Of a stretch of DNA of 64,000 nt, positions 26,702-38,800 are shown piece after piece (positions within the stretch are counted from its first letter, which is position 1; every line of letters begins with the position of its first letter). The notes under the pieces were generated by a model. That model worked only from the letters and a program-made list of their open reading frames with translations. It was not told the DNA's origin and did not search any database. Made by a program: the position numbers and the translations under genes. Origin of the DNA: Serinus canaria (taxonomy: Eukaryota > Chordata > Aves > Passeriformes > Fringillidae); the NCBI RefSeq assembly GCF_022539315.1, contig NC_066323.1, positions 18,217,719 through 18,281,718 on the forward strand. Direction: 5' to 3'.

Positions 26702-27379
26702 AATGGTTATGTTGAGATTTTGTTATGTATGCATTTTTCATTACTTTTTAATTTCTTATGGCTCAAATTGGTTATAAAGGGCCTTACACTTAATATTTTA
26801 AAATTTTTCCCATCAGCGGTTTAAGGCTACTTGCATCATGGTTTCAATGTTACATAATTAAATCAGATCCTGAATTTATTTAATTTTCATAGATATGTTT
26901 AGCATCTTCATTTTAGAAATCTCATAAAGAGAAATCTTTTACTAAGGGATCAAAATCTTTCTGTCATTTTGTTGGTAAAAGTGTAGTTTTTATTGGGCTT
27001 TTCCTTACCTGGAATTTTTCAGGGTGTAACTTTGGGGTTTTGTTTGTTGGTTGCTGCTGTGTTTTGAGGAGAATTGTCAACACTTTTTTTGCTTAGTGAA
27101 AATACTTTCTCTGTAGTGAAAAGTCTGTAAATATATGCAGTTGAACTAACATTTTGAAATGTTGATTGAACTGCATTTAATTTTTTTTCAATTATCTGGA
27201 TCCACTTTATCAGGGAAAAAAAACCTGAGAATGTTCTCAAGAGTTCCTTATTCAAAGTCAAGTGTAACTATCTGGAAGCCCAGAGAAACACACTCACAGG
27301 GAGCCATGTCTCAAAAGCTAGGTTTCAATGGCAAACAAGCAATTATTTAAATAATAAAACAAACACCTGCTCCTTAAAA
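26702..27379. other. Intergenic, AT-rich
   Basis: AT-rich unique sequence after the solo LTR. No gene or repeat recognised. Confidence 0.6.
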
Positions 27380-28250
27380 GCCAAAAGCAAAGAGAATGCG
27401 ATGCCCCCTGCCAGCCCCCAAGGCAGGCACACACTCCTGGACAGGCTGAGTCACTGCCTCGGGAGTTTGTGACGCAGAGCTCCCAGCTGAACAATGCACT
27501 CAGCTCCCAGCATTCGCTTTAAATAGATGTGCTCGGGGTGCCTCTTTACTGAACGTGCTCTTTGTCGGTTTGGGGTTTTCTGTAGCATCCTCCTTTCATC
27601 TCTTAGATTTTGAAAATATTTTTGACAGTGTGATATATGAAAAAAAAAAAAACAAACTGTGTCCTGTAGGGGGGAATTAATTTTTATTTTTTTAAACCTA
27701 ATAAAATTGTAAAGGATCTTGTCAAGGTTAAGTTCTTTGTGTCTATCTAAAGAACTTGAGTTAAAAGCTTTTTGAAGTGTGTGGCAACTGCATCAGCAAT
27801 TTATATGGATTGGAGATCAGCTATATAATAAATAACTTGCTGCATATTTATAACTTCTGAAAGCCTACTATCTTGTCCATTAAATAACTTTTTTTTAATT
27901 AAAAAAAGCCTCTAATTAAGCATGTGGTAATGTTATGGTGTGATTAAGGGAAGTTTCATTTGAGCTAGATTTCATTTATTTGCCAACATTTTGACAACAT
28001 ACAATTTAACTCCATCTCTGACTCGAGCTCTCTGCATGGCAGTAACATTATTAGTTTAATGATAGAGCTGCTGGGTTACAATTCAGTGAGTGTGCAATTA
28101 CAGAGCCTCCTGAGCAGCCTGTCCTCCTCCCTGCTCCATTCCTGGGAACGATGCCCCGGGGATGACTCACACTCCACGGCTCTGGTTCACTTCAGCATCC
28201 CATGGTAACACATTTTAGGGAGGAGAGGCCTGTGCCCCCAAATGATTTCT
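27380..28250. promoter_or_regulatory. Possible distal enhancer cluster
   Basis: Two perfect AP-1 sites occur, TGAGTCA at 27447-27453 and TGACTCA at 28163-28169. A TGACGCA half-type site lies at 27470-27476. Between them are homeodomain-type words TTAATTAA (27895-27902) and CTAATTAAG (27912-27920) in non-repetitive sequence. An A run at 27640-27652 separates the parts. Motifs this short arise by chance, so this is a candidate only. Confidence 0.3.
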
Positions 28251-29367
28251 GGAGGGAAGGATTGACCACCCCCCTACTTCATTGTATCAGGGTTAACAGG
28301 GAATGCTCGAGTCCTAAAACTAACAGGCAACAGTGAAATCTTCCTCCATACCCTCAGCCATCACCCCCTGTGACTGTGACCCAGCTTTGCTTTGCTCCCT
28401 TCCTGCAGAGCTAGGGAAAGGGTATGGAGCATCATTCTCCATCCAGCTCAGAGTAGGTGGGTGCAGAATGCAGTTTCTACTCCTCTGAGCTGCCTCGGGG
28501 GCTCTCTCGAGTGCCCAGCACCCAGCCAGGTCCTTGTAGGGGGTGGCAGGGCTGTTTTTCCTCCCTGCTTCACTCCCAGTCTGATTATGCAGGCTCCTGA
28601 TGGAGGCACCTGCCTGCTCCTGAGAGCTTCTGGGCAGCCCCTGCCAAAACCAGAGAGGAGGTGCTGCTCAGAAAGTTCCTCAAACTGCCTCTGCTGCCCA
28701 GAGTTCTGCTGGGAAGGTGGTTGTTTCACCTTAACATACTGAAACAAACACTGATTTTGTTGTAAAGTACCCATGCAGTAGAACTCTGAGCATCATCTGA
28801 AATTTCGAACAGAAATTGAAGTAACAAAAATTCTCTTATCACATTTTTTAGGGTTGGCCTGATTACTGCAGGATATGAGAGGGTGAAAAAAAATAATTTG
28901 ACCCTCCTTCCAGGGTTTAATGTGAAACTTTGGTTTCCCAACCCATGATTGAAATAGTTGGCTTTAATGCTTCCCTGTGTGAAAAATCTGTGGCAAAAGC
29001 AGCTGACCACATGGTCTCCAGTAATACATGAAATATATCATTTTGACTGGGTTTGTGCTGATGCTGTTCTGTCTACTGTGTGAAAACAAGGAGAGGTGAT
29101 AATATGACAATCTCTTTTTTCCCTTTTTATGAGCAGAGAGAATAGTTTCTCCATATGTGTTTAAACTTACCATTTTAGATCTTATGTCTTTTCTCATCAA
29201 ATGTTCAGTCCTCCTTTTTTGGTACACCTGAAACAGACTGCAGCTTTGGTTGGTAAGGAAGGCAAGTGACTGTTCAGAAGGGGTAAGAAAATGTCTTTCT
29301 GACAAAAATGTCATGGAAATTTGTTTTAGCTCAAGAAAGCCCAGTTTGTATATGCATATACATACGT
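28251..29367. other. Intergenic, no gene recognised
   Basis: A GC-richer patch at 28390-28740 is open in several frames on both strands, which points to composition and not to coding. Nothing else recognised. Confidence 0.55.

Positions 29368-29407
<40 letters not shown>
29368..29407. repeat. (CA)n(TA)n compound microsatellite
   Basis: About ten CA units followed directly by about ten TA units. Confidence 0.97.
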
Positions 29408-29519
29408 TTTAAGTATCATCATTGATGTGTATGCCTGTATTTGTATATGTCTGGCTTTTGCTTTGCAAGTGGTGGGCAGCTAATATAAGAGATGAGCATG
29501 GCCTTGCTGGCTGAGAGGA

Positions 29520-30006
29520 GCTGCTGGTTTGGGCTGGGATTAAAAGTTAATTCTGTTCCCTGCACAACATCGAGGCCCTTTCTGCTTCTCACCCCACCAG
29601 TGAGGAGACTTGGGGATACACAAGGACTGGGAGGAGACACAGCCAGGACAGCAACTCCAGCTGACCCCAGGCAATTTGTGTGTCATTGTGCTCACTGTGT
29701 GAAGCTCGGGGAAAAGGAAGGAACGGGGAACTTTCTGAGTGAAGGCGTTTGTCTTCCCAAGTGACTGTCACTCATGATGGTGCCCTGCTGTCCTCAGGGT
29801 GGCCGAGCACCTGCCTGCCTATGGGAATGATGAATGAATTCCTTGTTCTGCTTTGCTTGAATGTATGGGGTTTGCTTTACCTTTTAAACTGTCTTTATCT
29901 CACACCACATATTCACTTCTACTCTTCTGATTCTCTCCCCCATCTGACAGGGACAGTGAGCCAGGGGCTGTGTGGGGCTGAGTTGCTGGCAAGGGTTAAG
30001 CCATGA
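29520..30006 (+). mobile_element. Decayed LTR of a bird endogenous retrovirus, plus orientation
   Basis: The order of segments matches a common bird LTR: GGTTTGGGCTGGGATTAAAA at the start, TTTCTGCTTCTCACCCCACC, then GGCGTTTGTCTTCCCAAGTG, GAATTCCTTGTTCTGCTTTG, TTAAACTGTCTTTATCTCAC, GATTCTCTCCCCCATCTGAC, and an end near GGGTTAAGCCATGAC. The segment after the first 45 bases is shortened and the expected TATA region around 29690-29705 is degraded. No internal retroviral genes are adjacent. The same family recurs inverted at 31731-32233. Confidence 0.85.
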
Positions 30007-31730
30007 CTGAGGGCATCTCAGATGATGGCAGGACAGGGCAGAACCACCTAAATCAAAATTCTCTGTGGCACAGAACTGTATCCTGCTCTGCTTGGATAAA
30101 AACTCAGCAAAAGCATTTTGGGAGTGTATTAGTATTATTGGTACTGAGAGGTTTTTTAATGGTACTTTGTAGGCTTATAAAACCTGAAAGGGAGTCTGTA
30201 AGTAGTATCAGTTTCCCCCAAAGACCTTGCAGAGTGAGTGGATTTGCCTTTTTGGAAGGCAGTTCTGATGAGGTTTAGTATTTTGCATGTACACAAGATG
30301 GAGTTTATTGTTCTGGCACTACAGACACATTTGACTGCTGGGACATGGTGTAATTACCAGTTAAACTCAACTTGGGCACTGAACAACACAAGATTGCTGT
30401 TACATGTCCTCTTTCTTTCTTGTCAAATAGCTCTTCTGTCATATGACAGAACTGGGAAGAATTTACTGTTCAGACATACTTATTTTTCTGGACAGAACAA
30501 TCTGCAGCTGCAGATATTAAATGTTCCATTACATACCATGTATACAGAATCCATAAGACATTTTATAATATACTTTGGAGTATACCCTAAGAATGTAGTT
30601 CATGATTAGAGCTAAACAATTACTTTGTTTTCCTTAAAAATGTTTTTTGATAAGTCTGATTAAAAGAAAGAAAAAGAAAAGTTTTCTCTAAGTGAAAACA
30701 GTTGAAGTACTTGGAGTTCAGCATTGGGAGATCCATAGTACCGTGCAATTATTAATTTAGATACAAACCAGTCAGTCTTTCAAATGAAAGGAGCTCTTGG
30801 CTTATCCTGTTTCATGTGCTGACTGCACTTCCTGGTGTCACCAAGTGAAGTATGTGACAGCACTCCTTCACAAAAGACTGTTCTCCTGTTAAAATCTTTG
30901 TGTCATAGCATCTAGGAAGAAATTAATTACTAGTGAATTACTTGTAGGTAGGAATGCTATGTTGCAGGCCATATGTTGGTCCAAGTAACTGGATGGAGGA
31001 AAAAAATTAGAGTTTATTAAGTCCTTGTTTAACTTTCAGCATTTAACTTTCAGCACAGAAAAATCTTAATTTTTCCAGTTTGCTCTCCACAGTTTCCATT
31101 AAATGTGTTTTTTCCCCAGTGAATTCAAGGAAACTCAAGCTGGTAACTGGCTTGTAGGATGGTGTTTGTAGCATGGAGTTGGTCTCAAGCTAAATGCAGG
31201 CTAAAATTTGAAAAGCAAGCTCAACTTGGAGACAAAATATACAGTAGCATTAACTTCTAAGAAAACCAGGTTGTTACAGTGGAAATTCTGTCTGACTCAG
31301 CTACATGAATACAGGACCATCTGATTGATGACAATGTATAACTCCAAAGGTGAAAAAACAAAGATATCTCCAGCTGCACACACACTTCATTTTCATTTTT
31401 TGAGGGTTGGAGCTCTGCTGTGATAGAAATACAAAAGAAATCCTGGGTCTCAAGGTTTAAGAACCTTTCAACCAAAATTGCAAATATTAGAGTGGACTAT
31501 ATATATTAGTCCTGAATAGTTATTTTTTTTATTCTTTCTCTAAACAAATTAACATAGTCCTGTTTGATTTCTTTTTTTAAAGTTGCATTTTGTTTTCTCT
31601 GTGTTGATATGGTAGTGGCACATTTCTAAATTGGCTTATCTTGATGTCATTCAAAATTCACAGGCTTCCTGATTAAAAGTTCTCCTCAATGTGTTCCTAA
31701 TCCTTGTTCTTCCATGTCCTGCTGTACTGC
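30007..31730. other. Sequence between two opposed LTRs
   Basis: AT-rich unique sequence. A perfect 14-bp tandem duplication (TTTAACTTTCAGCA, twice) lies at 31028-31055. No retroviral internal region was recognised, so the two flanking LTRs are independent insertions. Confidence 0.6.
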
Positions 31731-32233
31731 TGTCATAACTGAGCCCCAGCTGGTGCCTGAGCTCCACAGAGCCCCTCACTCACTCCCTGTCGGATGGAGG
31801 GAGACAATGGGAAGAGTAAAAGGAACAAAATTCATGAGCTAAGACAGTTCAACAGGTAAAGCAAAGCAGAACAAGAAATGCATTCATCACTTCCCCTGGG
31901 TGCAGTGCTCAGCCATCCCAGGGCAGCAGGGCTCCAGCAGTGTCAGGGTGACCTGGGACACCACCACCATCACTGGGAATGTTCCCCCCTGCCCTTCTCC
32001 CCCAGCTTTTTTGGGATCAGCTGTCCTGGCTGTGTCTCCCCCCAGTCCTTCTGCACCCCCACCCCACTCACTGCTGGGGTGAGCAGCAGAAGAGCCCTGC
32101 CTGTGTAGTCACTGCCCTGCAGTAACAAAAACACCCCTGCATTCTCCACACTGCTCCCAGCACAAATCCAAACTAGAGCCCCCAACAAGCTGCTCTGAAG
32201 AAAATTAACTCTCTCCCAGCCAAAACCAGCACA
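31731..32233 (-). mobile_element. Decayed LTR of the same family, minus orientation
   Basis: On the + strand it starts TGTCATAACTGAGCCCCAGC and ends TCCCAGCCAAAACCAGCACA, the reversed termini of the 29520-30006 family, with TG...CA ends. Matching internal segments include CTAAGACAGTTCAACAGGTA and CATCACTTCCCCTGGGTGCA. About 50 bases including the TATA region are missing near 32008, where CCCAGCTTTT runs straight into TTGGGATCAGC. No clean target-site duplication (ACTGC before, ACTTG after). Confidence 0.87.
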
Positions 32234-32842
32234 ACTTGTGGGAGCAGCTGTTACTACAATACCACCTTTTCCCCCAGCTGGCAGGCAGATGGGCTAATCC
32301 ACAAAGAGCTACTATTTGTTCATGGATCAATTTACAGAGTCTAAAGTGAACAACTGACAACCTTTCCAAAGATGCTGAACATGTTCGTGTCTGGGCAATG
32401 TTTCACAAAACAAGAAAAGACTTTCAAGGCTTTTAAAAATCCCTTCTTCTGTCTCTCTCAGAATAGGAAAAAAGACAGACCACAGTAATTTTTTTTTTTT
32501 TTAATTAGGAGGTTGTTTTGTGTATACCGAAATATGCAAGTGCTCTGCCTTTTTAAATTTCAGTTTATTTTTTCAAGAGAGAAAATATTACAAAAGGAAA
32601 AAGGAAGGACTTTTCTCTCCTAGACAGCAGCAACTGCAGTAGTTTAAGTATTTTATGAATTTGGTAAGGATTGTGCCTGATCAGAAGACTGATATGCTTT
32701 CTTGTATGAGCTATGGTCTCTTTGATTTTTTTGATTTTCCTGCTGACATTCCTGCTCTTTATTTAAATATTTGGGCTTTATTGCCTGTTGAGTCACTATA
32801 CCCTTGCTCCCTTGCTATTTAAATAAGATGTAAAACATTTTA

Positions 32843-32844
<2 letters not shown>

Positions 32845-32873
<29 letters not shown>
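32845..32873. repeat. Poly(T) tract
   Basis: A pure run of 29 T followed by TAGTTTTTAGTTTTTAG. It could be the reverse of a retroposed poly(A) tail; no retroposed gene was recognised to its right. Confidence 0.95.
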
Positions 32874-32875
<2 letters not shown>

Positions 32876-35800
32876 TTTTTAGTTTTTAGAAAAGCATAAG
32901 GTAAGCTAGAACCCTTGCTCTTTCACAGTTTAGTTAGCAGTGGGCAAATAAACCACTGTAAGAAAGGGTTCTATTGGAGGGCAGCTTGTTACTTTATGAA
33001 TACTATTTTGAAATCAATCATAAGAGATTAGAAGATACGTGAATTGTGGCTGAGTGTGTCAAATGAGACAATTGTTTTCTTTGTCTGCTCAGACCCCAAG
33101 TTTCTCTTGCAGAAGTCAGCCAGTGAATTGTCTCCCCTCACAAACAATAAGCCAGAGCAGGATCTGGCTGCAGCCCGTGTTGTTTTCCTTCACAGAGGTG
33201 GTACCTCTCTTGTAAGCCTCATGCATCCTCCCAGGTAGGGCTGGCAATGCTTCAGAGACAATATTAACAGTGGGTTGCTGCCCTGCAGGGCCACACTTTT
33301 CACTTCACAGCCCAGGATGTCCCAGGATTTGCAGCAGCTTTGAAGGGAGCAGTGGAAGTGCTCTCCTGGCCCTTGTGCATTGTGTGTTTTTCACCTTTGT
33401 TCACCATCTGTCCTTGCTGGGGCTCACGTCTGCCATCTGAGGGTGCCTCCCCAGTGCTCTGATGAGCTGCTTATGACACCCTCAAAAAACCCCCTGACCA
33501 ACCCAGAGACAAACAGGGGCCTTTGTAAGGCACACACTTCCCTGTCCCCACGGTGCTTTTGTGTGTGCACCCTTCCCAGCAGCCTTTTGTGTGTTCAGAC
33601 CCCAGATGGTTGCCTGCAGACACAGCCTGTAGCAGGAGAATCATATTCTAATTGTCTAATGGATAATAAACAGTACTGACTTTGCTTCTGAGGTGAATTG
33701 GATGCCTTCAAGTTGAAGAAACAAGATCTCCTGGGGAAAATTGCTGAAGATATGTATCATTATAAATCTCGAACTGGGGAGGGAGGGAAGCTGGATAAAT
33801 TAAAATGCATTATTGGGTTTGCTGAGGAAACAAGCCCTGCAGAAATTGAAGATTAAACCCCAGAAAATATCATAAAATTAGCAGAGTGTCTCTTATATCC
33901 TGCTTTCTAGATTATTGCAGCTAAGAAACTAACAGAGCCTTTTTTCCTATGTATGAATTCATATGGGCCATATTTGATACCTGGAATGCTTAGCAGTTTA
34001 ATTTTACCGAAACAAAATGCTTTTGAGAAGACTTTACAGTTGCTAGAGTATTCCCAGAAATTTCCAGTGGCAACAACTGAAAACTTTTGAGGCTCTCTTC
34101 CCTCTCTTCTGCCCTTCAAATAAGGGAACAGAAAAATGTGACACATCCTGAGAGTGTCAGATGTTGGTAGTCAGTCTGAGCAAAAAAAGAGTCCATACTG
34201 ATATTAGTCAGGCTAAAGTGTTAACTTGGAGTATTCCAGGGTTGGAAAACAAAGCTATAGGGTTTTATGTCTGGTTTGGGGTTTTTTGTTTGGTTGTTTT
34301 TTAATGGGATGAAAAAATGTGTTAATGTAAATTTTTTTAGTTCTCCAAGGCATGTTGCTAGGACATGTTTTTTTAATATCTAAACAGAGATTTTTAATCT
34401 TTTTAGAAGTAGTAATTATCACCAGACTTTTTAACATGCAAAGTAAGATTATAAAATAGTAAAAGACTTGGGTGTATGAATGCTTCCAGAATATTATATA
34501 TACAAGTCTACTTTAAAAACCCTCTAAATCAAAGGTGATTGTCTGGAATGTGCTGAGTAACAGCAATAGTGTATTTTTATAGGAAGGATTTGAATAAATC
34601 CATCTTTGATACAGCTTCCGTAAGTTTTGGGAAATGCAGAATTTTTCTTCCATAAGCAAGGAAGAATGCAGGATAAACTGTGGCACTTCAAAAAAAAGGA
34701 TCATTTTCGGACCTCCCTCTTCATTTTTCTGATAGTTATATGTTGAAATCTCATGGATTTCAACACTAAGCAGTTGAAACACTAATTTCTCACTAAGCAG
34801 TTTAGGAAAGCAGTTTTGAAACAAAAGCAGTCTGTTTCAGTTAAAACATTTCTGGGCACTGTGTGAGAAATGCATTACTATTATTTACATTTCCAGAAAT
34901 ACATTGTGGGGAAATCTGGGTGACAGACCTACCCACATGAGCTCACGACAGGATTTGGAAGAGCAGTTAATATGCTGTGATTCTGCTCACCCAAATTGCC
35001 TGTGATCCAAAGTATGCACCTTGTGGCTTTCCACAACTAATTATTTTGGGTGTTGTATTCACATTAAAAGAAAAAAGGAGAGAAAGACTATTGCAGCCAC
35101 TTCTTGCTAACTAGAGTCTCAAAACTTTCCTGTGGGAGGCCATAAAGACCTAGTCTCTCCCTGGCTCAATGGACTAGAAGCAATACTATCAAAAGTATCA
35201 ATAAGATCGTAGTTTCCTTCATGTGTGTAGTAGCTGAGGTAAGAACAGAATGAATGTACAGGGACCAAAGGTAGCCAGAGAGGTTGGATCAGACATCATT
35301 TAATCTAAATCAAGGTGAGATGCTATTGATGCGCCAAAGAGACTTGAGTGAGCTAATGAGGACCCACTTGCACCCCAAACTTGTCAGTGTCACTGTCCTG
35401 TCCTTTAGCAGAACAACCACACTTTGTACAGTGTCAGCAGTCTTTTATACTGCCCTGAGTTTAGGTGTTGTGTCAGTCATTGTCCCAGACTCTGTATTGG
35501 TCTCTTCTAACTGAAAAATCTGTGTTTAATTTTTCTCTTGACATCCAAATTCCTACAGTTCCATGTCATTCCTGCAATGTACTGAAGGCAATGTGATGTA
35601 GTAATACCATGTGAAATTAAAGCTAGTGCAAGATATGATTACAGATTATTATTGGAGTTCAAAGCAGAGACCACAGAGCTTGGGATGTCAATTAGCCACC
35701 AGTCACGTTCTGATGGGCTTTGCGGCACTGTAATGACTTAAAGGCTCTGATGTAGTTTCAAAGCAAGTTTTAAGCAAATGCCTGTATGACCTGGACTGCA

Positions 35801-38800
35801 GCAGCCAGCTGGAGGAGCCAGCAGGAGGCACAGGCTCTCTGGGCTTCCCAAACAGGAACTGCCACTTCAGAGACCATTCTCAGACAGACGTTTCTGTGTT
35901 TGAATTTAACCACTGGAATTTTCTCCGTAAGTTATGCTGAACCCAAAATAAGTAAGTAGAATGAGTTTTGGATTGTTTTCAGTACTGTAATAATGATTTC
36001 CATTGTTTATCAATGACTCTGTTGCAGCCTCTGAGATGTCCCTACCCTATTTATTGCTGGCCCAGGCCAGGGAGTCATTACAGTATTTAAGGGAAAACCC
36101 TTCCCTAAAAACCTTGTGCTCTCTTGTTTCTGTGTTGGTGAAAACTTATGGTTGTCTCTGTCCAATGAAATTTTGCCTGAGAGAAACACTTGAATACCAG
36201 CTCCATAGAGAAACTAGCTCCTTCATATAGTCCTTGACACCATGAGCTCTGATGGAGATAACACACCAGGAGAATGAAGGGGAAGTTGAGCTGCTTTCTT
36301 CTTACCTGGGACTATTGTGTATGTATAGTCTGACTTTTTTTTCCCCTTACCTGATGTGTTTGGGAAAGGGACTTTACTGTGTCACAGAACATGAAGTACA
36401 TAGTAAGCTTTGGAAACACATCTGAGAGTGCAGGTAGCTCTGCATTTGAATTGATGGACTTCTGACATTTTAAAATACTCTACTTTTGAATTGTTAAGTA
36501 TTTCTGAATGCCATCCTTATTTGTCTAATGTGGTGTGCAGGATCTTTATGCTCACCTAGAGAATCTTTGAACTAAGGAAACATTTAGTCAAGTGCTGATT
36601 TCCTAATCTCTGTGGGGCTTTGTCTTTACTTGTAGGAGGATGAACCCTAAGAAGGTAAATTCTAACTTCTGGCCCATGGCCTAGGGAAGCAGATCTCAGT
36701 TCCAGCAGCAATTTGTCAGTTCTTTAAGAGATGCAGTATCCTGGCTTCTTGGGTAATGGTTTTGCTAGGCTCCAAGGAGCAGTGATAAATCTGATTTCAT
36801 GGCTACCAGGATATGGCTACCAGGTCAGAATGGAAACACCCAGGTAGAGAAGCTCTGTCCAGAGCAGGCAGAGGCTGCTGTGCTTCTCTGGGTAATTTCA
36901 TACAAATGTCCAGCACTCATGGAAACAGAGCTAAAAGGCTGGAACACTCTTAAAGTTTAAACATCTTGTGTGGGAATTCTGTGGGCTTTAGACTTACAAT
37001 TAAGGTCACATCTTCACATGTGGGTATTTAAAATGCATGGAAATATGGATTTTCATAAGAACTTTCAACTTTGGCTCCTCTGTAGGAATGATGACTGTAG
37101 TATTGCTGTACTTAAGATGGTTGTTAGAAATAATATGCATTACTTAAGCTCCATAAATGGAAATTATGGTGCAACACAGTTCCATAAATCTCAGATGTGT
37201 ATTTGTTTTGCCTTATGGATTTCTAGGTGGGCTTTGTCCACACTGTCCATCAACTTACAACCTTTTCTCTGTGGCCTCACTCAGCTCTCCCCTCTGCTAT
37301 TATCTGAAGCTCACCCAAAACTCCAGTCTGGAAGGAGGAAGAATCCCAGGGATGTAAATACACAAGATATGCAGTGCCTAAATGGCCTTGTGTTGTGAGT
37401 TCCTCCTACCTGTGCTGGGAGACAGCTCTGTCTGCAAAGCTGGGCAGCTGCAGGGCAGCCTGGAATGCCAGCAGAGCAGCTCAGCCTGCTACCACAAACC
37501 AGAGCAGATGTAGCCACCCCAAGTATAGGAGTGCCCAAAAACCAGGTGGGTCAAATATTAGTGTTCTGACAAGTTATTTAGATGGATCACAGGATCAGGA
37601 CTCAGTACTTTAGTGAGTGTGTGTAGGAAATGTTTCCTAATTGCTTCTGAGTGGAGTTGAGGGTGTAGGAAGGTTCACCATGCAATAATGTGGAACTTAC
37701 CTTGAAGGTGAGTGTGTAGAAGAACAAATTTGGGCAGTTATATTTTTTTGGCCTCTTTGCTATCAGATGCCAAGATGCAACTTCAAATGATGAGTCTCAT
37801 GTGAGACACAGTAGAAAGCAGATTACCATCTTCTTGATCTAAATCAACTTTTTTTCCTCACTCTTTCTTAACTGCACTTACTATTTCATGGGTAACAGTG
37901 AACAATTTTTACTCTCAGTTCTCTGCACATGAATTCCAAGCGACTGGAGACGCAGAAGATTTCTCACCTAGCCCTCACCACCTAACCATGGTGTTTCTCA
38001 ATCAAGCATCAAGTGTGTTATTCTCAAGATTTCCTTTCTGACTGTGATTTTTATTTTGGTGAGGTAATTTCAAAGTACTGGAAGACTTTGGGGAATGTGA
38101 GCAATGCACAGTTCTTATGACACAGCCTGGGTTCTGCCCTTTGTGATGCACAGCTCCAGGAACTGTACCAAATGGTTCATTTTGTTGACTTTGTGTCACA
38201 GAGTTTATCTTGAAAAGTTTGTAGTGTTACACAAACATGTGCCTCTTCCTCCCCTCCCCAGGTATTTTGCAGGATCAGCTCAAAAGAATGGGCTGCATCT
38301 GTACCATGCTCAACTGTGTTTTAAAATCATTATTATTTTAACAGGTGATTGTTTCCTATTCTTTTACATTCTCATCTTTATACAAATAGCATGTTGTAGC
38401 CCTCATTAATCAAAATGACACTTTCTACACCCTCAAGTGTTTTCACATTTGCACATGAAGCATGTTCCCAAAACTCTGTGCTGCCTGATTGATCTCTGCA
38501 TTGTGCACTTTTCAGACCTATGTGTCTAAAGCTGCCTGAAAAGATACAAAGCTTAACTTCTAATGTGATTTCTTTAATCTCCTTTTGTAGAATTAGTATT
38601 ACAAACCATGTAGAAAGTCTTTCCAAGTTCACTTTTTGCATCAAGCTTGGCACAGGCACAAAGGACCACATCCCATCTTACACTGGGAAACACACTGCTG
38701 GCTGCCAAAAGAAGTGTGAGGAGACACTGCTGTTTTGGGAAAGGTTGTAAGAGAAATAAGGCTGTTAAAAACTGAGGATGTTTTGCTGATGTTTTGCTGA

